From Antedon mediterranea (Eukaryota; Echinodermata; Crinoidea; Comatulida; Antedonidae): a stretch of DNA of 64,000 nucleotides. Location: positions 10,438,601 to 10,502,600 of the forward strand of contig NC_092677.1 of NCBI RefSeq assembly GCF_964355755.1, read 5' to 3'. The notes beneath the pieces are model-generated. The model ran no database searches, was not told the origin of the DNA, and worked only from the letters and a program-made list of their open reading frames with translations. Numbering within the stretch: the first letter of the stretch is position 1; every line of letters starts with the position of its first letter. This document shows positions 58,236-64,000 of this stretch, one piece after another. A program made the position numbers and the translations under genes.

Positions 58236-60363
58236 ATTTCATATAAAATAAACTTTTAAATATGGGCTCAAATCACTGTCGAACTGGTTGTTGAACAAGA
58301 GTATAACAAGACTTCGCGGACAAGTCTTAATTGCTTCTGAGAGTCACTAATCTAGACCGTAAATACATATATTTGTCTAAACCAAATTACACCTTGTTAT
58401 AGTGTATCTTTGGCTTTGGAAGTCATGTAAAGTCACCGCTATCTGTCTTATTGATTAAATTGACTAAACTTTGTTTTCAATAGATATTGTTACTCCTGAA
58501 AGAATAAGAACTAGATAATGTCGCCTAATCAGCGACCGCCTATAAGTTGCTCACTAAACAATATGAAGCGTATTCTTCTAATTTAGACAAGATTATCTGT
58601 TCTTTCAAAGAGCAATGGTCCGTGGAAGATATTTCAAATATTCAAAAACTGTTGTAAATTCCATTCCAATTAGATTATTCATTGTTAATTAAAAATAAAT
58701 GTAAGGTTATTCATTTACTTTTAATTATTCATTAATTTAACCATACTTCTTAATAATGACACAGCCAGATGATTTAATGGACTCATGTTAATGCGCACGT
58801 TCTGGAAAATTCTGAACGAATTGTTTTTAAAATTGTATTGTTTCGAGTTCGAAAGAAAGCTTTTGTTTCTTTCAATATAAATAAAAGAAAAGCCCGGAAT
58901 GAAAATATTGAACTTAACAATTGTTTTGTATTTGAACAAGAAAGTTTGAGATAATTTCATGTAAAAGAGCATATGTGCAGATTGTGCTTTAAACACAGCA
59001 GTAATACTATATTTATTAAACGTATTTAAACGTATCTAAATCACAATAACGATATTTGTAATGCCCATATAGAAAGTCAACCTTTGAAACGAAAAAGTAT
59101 TTAGACTGACAGATTAAATGAAGCCCGTTATTTCTAACAGCAAACATTACCAAAATTAGCTAACTTTATTGGCTAATACACCTTGATGAATAACAAATCT
59201 CTTTTATACTAATTAGAGAATAAGAACTTTATAATTGATTATATTTATTATTCGACTCATGCCTTCATTATTATTGTTGCTAAACCCAAGGCTGGTCACG
59301 GCGGCTCAAAATACACACACATACGCATTAACAATCATTTATTGTATCGATTGATTGGAGCTTTTTTTTAGTATTGTAAGTTTGGTACCTACCACCATTA
59401 AGTATTAATGAGCGATACCTAGGCCTATACAGGACATAGCCTATCATTTTTGAGACATTAGGCCTATATTTATCTATAAATTTAAATTAAGTATGGCTAC
59501 GATATACCCACTAACTCTCACCCCTCGCAAGCTTATGGCGGCGGTTTTGCCATTATAATGTGTAATGTAACATTTCGTGTTGATATATTAATGTTTAAGC
59601 TTAACAACGCATTATCGTAGTACGTGTCATAAACCCCAGGCTCTCGCATCCCATTTGCGTATAAGCTAAATTTGGCATAAGTTAAAGGCCTAATTCATAA
59701 TGTTATTTTGTTGTGTAGTACGGTACAGTACACTGTCTATATCTTCAGGTTCCAGGTGGGGTTTTCTCAAGATATACCATAGGCCTATTCGAATGGTTAA
59801 TTTATAAGCCTATGAATAACGGTTACAAGCGATTAACAATTGCGAAGTCTCATCGGTTACTAAGTACTCCAGTAACATAGTTCATTAAGTCTCCTTATAT
59901 TAATTCAAAGAGTTTAATAAACAAAACCAGGCTAATTCTACCCATTGCTACTTAAGCTCTTCACTACATCATAATGAATAGTCCTAAGTCACTAGGCTAT
60001 TTGAAGAAGTAGCTATTGATGAGGATAATACGCCTTTCTGATGAGGTTTACCACTTTCTCACAAAGAAAACAATTCCGGTGTTATAGGCCTAACAGTGTT
60101 TCATATAATAACAACTCAGAATCAAAATCGGACATTTAGCCTGTCTTGTAACTGTTCAACAAAATATGGTTAACTTGAAAAAGAAGATGTAATAATGTCT
60201 CAAGTTACAGAAAATGATTATGATATAGCCCTAATATATTTAAACTTTCTTCGATCAAATTGTAAAACACACAGTACATAAAACGACTTCAGCTTTTACA
60301 TTGCATGAATGCCTTTTAGATTTTACAATAATCATATTTATATAATTAACAGAAAATTCTTAC
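58236..60363. other. Upstream region or first intron of the Pox gene
   Basis: AT-rich, non-coding. A plausible location for regulatory DNA of a developmental gene, but I see no specific site I can defend. Confidence 0.4.
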
Positions 60364-60385
60364 CCGTCTTTACTTTATTCAACAT
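60364..60385 (-). CDS. Alternative first coding exon of the Pox gene (candidate)
   Basis: A minus-strand frame reads MLNKVKT and then a strong donor, ACGG|GTAAGAAT. It ends in phase 1, exactly the phase needed by the acceptor at 58104, and would give MLNKVKTGHGGINQ. The same frame stays open upstream to an ATG at 60577 (MVSVYFAF...), which may be chance. It competes with the exon at 58208-58235; both could be used from separate promoters. Confidence 0.4.
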
Positions 60386-60577
60386 TGTTGCAGTAGGTTG
60401 AATCAGTGTGTAAGTTGTATATTCAGTTTGTTTTACTTGAAAACTAAGCGCCTCTAACACGGTTTTTACCGATTTCTTTAGTACAATTTGATTACTGAAT
60501 GCCACAACGAGAAGGCCTAAACTAACTGTAAACTTCGAACAAACCGCAGTGATAAATGCAAAATAAACCGACACCAT

Positions 60578-62602
60578 TCTGTATAATTATAAGCAATCGA
60601 GTAAATTACCTTTGGCACCAGTTTAAATTGCTCTTCTATTATAATCTATTTAAAAAGAAGATGGTGTCTATCTTAATTGAGTATTGTATTGTATTGTTTG
60701 AAGCCACGCTAATCTCGTCTTTTTAAAGATGTAGGCCTATTTGTTCAAGCGCGGGTCTGTATTTTCTCTGCTTGGTGCCGCGGAGGATGATCGCACAGCA
60801 ATTAACTTTCAAGATTTTCTTTAATAAATCTTAAATCCTATAGTCTCTATGTAGTGTCAAAATTATATACTTGCAGTGTAGATAAACAGATCATAGTGTA
60901 TAATAAGGTTCTGATCGTTTTCAATTAATGGTTTATACAACAAAGATGAATCCGTATTATGTGAGACAATTTGACCATTGTACAAGCTTGGCGCCACTTG
61001 AAAAAATCTCTTTTTTTACAGGAAGGAGTATAAATTCTCAGAAAAAGGTATTAGTAATATATAGGCCCTAATTAAGGTTGTGATTGCAGCAATTACACGT
61101 CACATTTGACATTGTTCCTAAAATAGTACCCCTTTCCGTTTAGTAAATACAGTAAAAATAAGATCATCTGATGATCTGTTTAAACAAAAAGGAAATTTTA
61201 CAATAAGAGTACTCAGGTTAGGCCTACATAAATCTAAATACTTAACACACAATTTATATATAATAAATGTTTATTTGCATGTAACATAAGTGCAATTATC
61301 ATATCTAAAATACTATACTACAAATAAAAGTAGGTACACATTAAACAAAACGAACAATTTACTGCATGGTGTTCGAACCGAAAATATAACAATTTATATT
61401 ACAGGACTGATTTACAAAAAGACATGTATTATTCTGTATTTTTTCAACTGATACAATACATGTTCAATGTTAATTCATCCTCTTCATTAGTCACTATTTA
61501 GTCTGTTGTTACTTTGCCAGGTTTCAAGTTAGGAAACTGACTCAGCTTGGAACTTCCGTTGCTGAAAAAAATGAAAAACGACTTTGGATTTTCTGCAGCT
61601 GCCCAAGACATGTTCCTAATTATTCAGAGATATCCTATACCAATATTGTACATTAATGATTGTTGATCTATTTTTTTACAAATAATGTGATTCATATGTT
61701 GAACGTTTCGCTGGTCCACGGCGAAGCATGCTAAACAGACACATTTTGTTCGCGGAATTCCTATTGCTAAGTTTTGTTTTGATTTTAAATAAACGTACAA
61801 GGATTCATATTTATTTTATTTGTATACACTTGCAATTTAACAAAACTAGTAATCGGGTTTACAAAATTATATAAAAGATTTTTGAGGATCCGAATTAACG
61901 CACCCTTTGTAACCAAAACCCTCAAAATGTCTATTGATACAATAGAGAAGTTTCGACCAATCCCAAAGCACAAGATGACGTTAATAGACTAAAAACATCA
62001 CATGTTATATAATCACGTGTGTTAAGCTCTGTCTACATTATCAAATTATATGTGACAAAGAAATGTGATGTGCCCATATATGGGCACGATGGCGTAATCA
62101 CATTGACAGTTTAGACATAGTTTTAGACTATTTTAGTTACATCAAAACTGTTTTATGAAATGCATTCAGCTTGTATAGAACAAAGTATTTAATACTCAGG
62201 TCAACTAAGGTAAAACATTAATTAATACAGGTAATTTTTGTAATAATTATGTGAAATTATCCAAACTTTAATAGTGACATACATATTTGTTGAAAGTAAT
62301 AAACATCAACTTTAAATCGATAAAATGTAAATACCTTAATTTGTAAAACAACATTATATAAAACTAAGTAGGCCTAGAAAACGAAAAAGTTATGTCCACA
62401 GACACAGCAAATCAGAAAGTGTATAATGTTAGAGAACTGGTCAGTTCGTTCCATGAAATGTGAACGCATGTAAACGAACATTTAGACCCTGCTGCAATCA
62501 TCATCGGAAACATTATGTATTTTGTTTTTTTAAAGCTTTGAGATATATGACGACAATATTCCCTCAAAAACATTAATGTGCATTATTGCTCGTATCAATC
62601 TC
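60578..62602. other. Intergenic between the Pox and Ig genes
   Basis: No firm gene. A 37-codon minus-strand frame at about 61500-61613 (MSWAAAENPKSFF ... LKPGKVTTD, stop) is open and could be a terminal exon or chance. An M1 element copy lies at 62024-62125. Confidence 0.45.
62024..62125. repeat. Truncated M1 element
   Basis: Left end aagctctgtctacattatca preceded by TTAA; internal gatgtgcccatatatggg and a decayed right end. Confidence 0.8.
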
Positions 62603-63748
62603 TTATATTTTAGAATGTGATCGTCTTGCTTTTTTCCTGGAATATCTGATAAGCACTAACGCTAAGATAACCACTATGGCAACAACTAATAAGACAAACA
62701 CGACGATAACTACCGGATGAAGAGTGCTTTTATCAACCAAAGGTGATTGCATTGTTGGCGCAGCCGTCCATGATGTCGTCGCTGTATCCGTTCCAATTTT
62801 GATCGACATTGCCGCTCCTTTACTCAACCTTCCATCTGGTGTTTCAACTTCACATTCGATCACTGAATTGTTGTCGCTCTGTTTTAAATTGGTTATAGTT
62901 AGTACACGATTGTTTGCTTTCAGTTCAAACCTTCCGGTCATCATTATATCAACATCAACTTTGCTCCAAGAGTATTTGACATTTTCTCCCGATATCTCAC
63001 TACAGACAAACGTAGCATTATCACCTACTTTATAAAATGCCTTGTCAGCTCTGACTGTAGCTACTGGAGATCGTGGAAGAGGTATGATAGTACAGAATGG
63101 TTCGTGAGCAAACGCATTTGAGATGGCTTTGCAACGAAATATGGCACCTTCGTCTGCGCGTTGTAATATCTGATAGTAAGCTAAGGTTGTTGTACCCGCT
63201 TGGTTTAAGACTTCCCGACCGTTAATGTCCCATAACAATGTAGGAGTAGGCATCAGTCCTGATGCTGTTGCTGCTGAGCACGTTAGAGTAATTGTATCCC
63301 CAATTTTTGGTTTAGTTGGAGAGACATCGCAAGTAGGTGCACCTTCCATCGGCACTTCAAGTGTCAGAGTAGCTTGTGCCAATTTCATGAAGGTTTGACG
63401 TGAATCGATATACCCACATTCATAAAGACCACCGTCAATATCTTGAGCATCAGTAATCTGTAGATGGAAATCACGCTTCTTATTGTTCCAAGTGACTTTG
63501 TATCTTCGGCGCAGCTCTGGATCGGTGACATACAGAAGGTGATTTACACTGACATACTTTTCACCAAGGTGCTCTACATGTTTCCAAACAACGGACTCTC
63601 CAGTTTGTATTGATGTCACACTGCATTCCAACGTGGCCGTATTTCCTCTTCTTACTTTCTGACTTATTGGACCTTGTATCAACTGCACTGCAGATGTAAA
63701 ACTTGTTGAGTAAATGAAAAATAGAATGCATGATATTAAAGCCTTCAT
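62603..63748 (-). CDS. Intronless three-Ig-domain type I membrane protein, 381 aa
   Basis: A single uninterrupted frame. I place the start at the ATG ending at 63748, because the next residues (MKALISCILFFIYSTSFTSA) form a clear signal peptide. The frame is open to an ATG at 63826, but that extension is poorly signal-like. Ig1 (about 22-130) is V-type, with LECSVTS, VVWKH and DIDGGLYECGY. Ig2 (about 133-222) has ITLTCSA, LLWDINGRE and AIFRCKA. Ig3 (about 225-318) has ATFVCSE, YSWSKV and SVIECEVE. A Thr/Ser stalk leads to a membrane helix (about 346-367) and a 14-residue basic tail, RYSRKKARRSHSKI. Glycosylation sites include NAT and NNS. It is probably a cell-adhesion or immune-type receptor; the ligand is unknown. 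Lack of introns is unusual for this class. Confidence 0.9.
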   Translation of the reverse strand: MKALISCILFFIYSTSFTSAVQLIQGPISQKVRRGNTATLECSVTSIQTGESVVWKHVEHLGEKYVSVNHLLYVTDPELRRRYKVTWNNKKRDFHLQITDAQDIDGGLYECGYIDSRQTFMKLAQATLTLEVPMEGAPTCDVSPTKPKIGDTITLTCSAATASGLMPTPTLLWDINGREVLNQAGTTTLAYYQILQRADEGAIFRCKAISNAFAHEPFCTIIPLPRSPVATVRADKAFYKVGDNATFVCSEISGENVKYSWSKVDVDIMMTGRFELKANNRVLTITNLKQSDNNSVIECEVETPDGRLSKGAAMSIKIGTDTATTSWTAAPTMQSPLVDKSTLHPVVIVVFVLLVVAIVVILALVLIRYSRKKARRSHSKI

Positions 63749-64000
63749 GATGATGTACTTTGTCAGTGTGCTCCTAAAATCAACGTTTTCACACTGAAGC
63801 ACAAAACGAATATATCTGATTTTCATAGGCCTTCTCTCATAATTTCCGATTTAAGTTAACCAATCAGATGCAGCCAATGAATTGCAATGAAAAATACTCA
63901 CTTAATGTCTTCTGATAAATAATTATGATATGGAAAGTGTGATTTTCCCCCTGAAATGTTACTGTTTTTTGTTTTTATGTAAATAGGAACCTTGCTGCTC
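63749..64000. other. 5' flank of the Ig gene to window end
   Basis: Short upstream region; nothing beyond the possible TATA and CCAAT motifs is recognised. Confidence 0.4.
63809..63817 (-). promoter_or_regulatory. Possible TATA box of the Ig gene
   Basis: Minus-strand atatattcg about 60 nt before the chosen ATG. If real, transcription would start near 63780, downstream of the ATG at 63826, which supports the shorter protein. A CCAAT-like attggttaac lies about 50 nt further upstream (63856-63866). Confidence 0.35.

Noticed and set aside
63749-63826. 26-residue N-terminal extension of the Ig protein
   Set aside because: It would bury the signal peptide internally and lies across the possible TATA box; the inner ATG is preferred.
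1-64000. CRISPR arrays, operons or bacterial-type systems
   Set aside because: The only regular arrays are contiguous minisatellites without spacers. All real genes are spliced or eukaryotic in type.

Overview
This is an AT-rich animal nuclear genome window with long spliced genes, GT-AG introns and many short dispersed inverted repeats. A complete CEP192 gene, CUB/LDL-A receptors, a paired-box gene of the Pox-neuro type and an immunoglobulin receptor point to a bilaterian. A Pox-neuro gene argues against a vertebrate. The repeat style suggests a marine invertebrate deuterostome such as an echinoderm, but that is inference and the species is not identified.

Layout. 1-14,000: no convincing gene. 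It holds tandem repeats (29 bp, 125 bp, 68 bp and a large 26-bp purine minisatellite), a 776-bp foldback palindrome and one tRNA-like cloverleaf. 14,209-38,922 (minus): CEP192, rebuilt here as 35 coding exons with consistent phases and 3,030 codons. Its introns are full of small inverted-repeat elements, and intron 6 holds a 3.8-kb element flanked by TTAA. 38,923-42,647: intergenic, repeat-rich. 42,648-54,618: three small type I membrane-protein genes (B on plus, C and D on minus), each signal peptide - one CUB - one LDL-A - one membrane span. C and D are clear paralogues sharing an unusual cysteine-rich juxtamembrane motif and the same C-terminal end. 55,442-58,235 (minus), possibly extending to 60,385: a Pox-neuro-like paired-box gene with an octapeptide motif and no homeodomain. 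62,603-63,748 (minus): a single-exon three-Ig-domain membrane protein.

How the genes relate. CEP192 is a housekeeping centrosome scaffold and the paired-box gene a developmental regulator. The CUB/LDL-A cluster between them is the least familiar part of the window. Its conserved cytoplasmic features in C and D (CWRPGY plus a Cys cluster, and a C-terminus of the form H-A/V-R-E-S/G-R) suggest a lineage-specific receptor or adaptor family of unknown function.

All exon models were made by eye from splice-site consensus, reading-frame continuity and recalled family similarity; no alignment was run.
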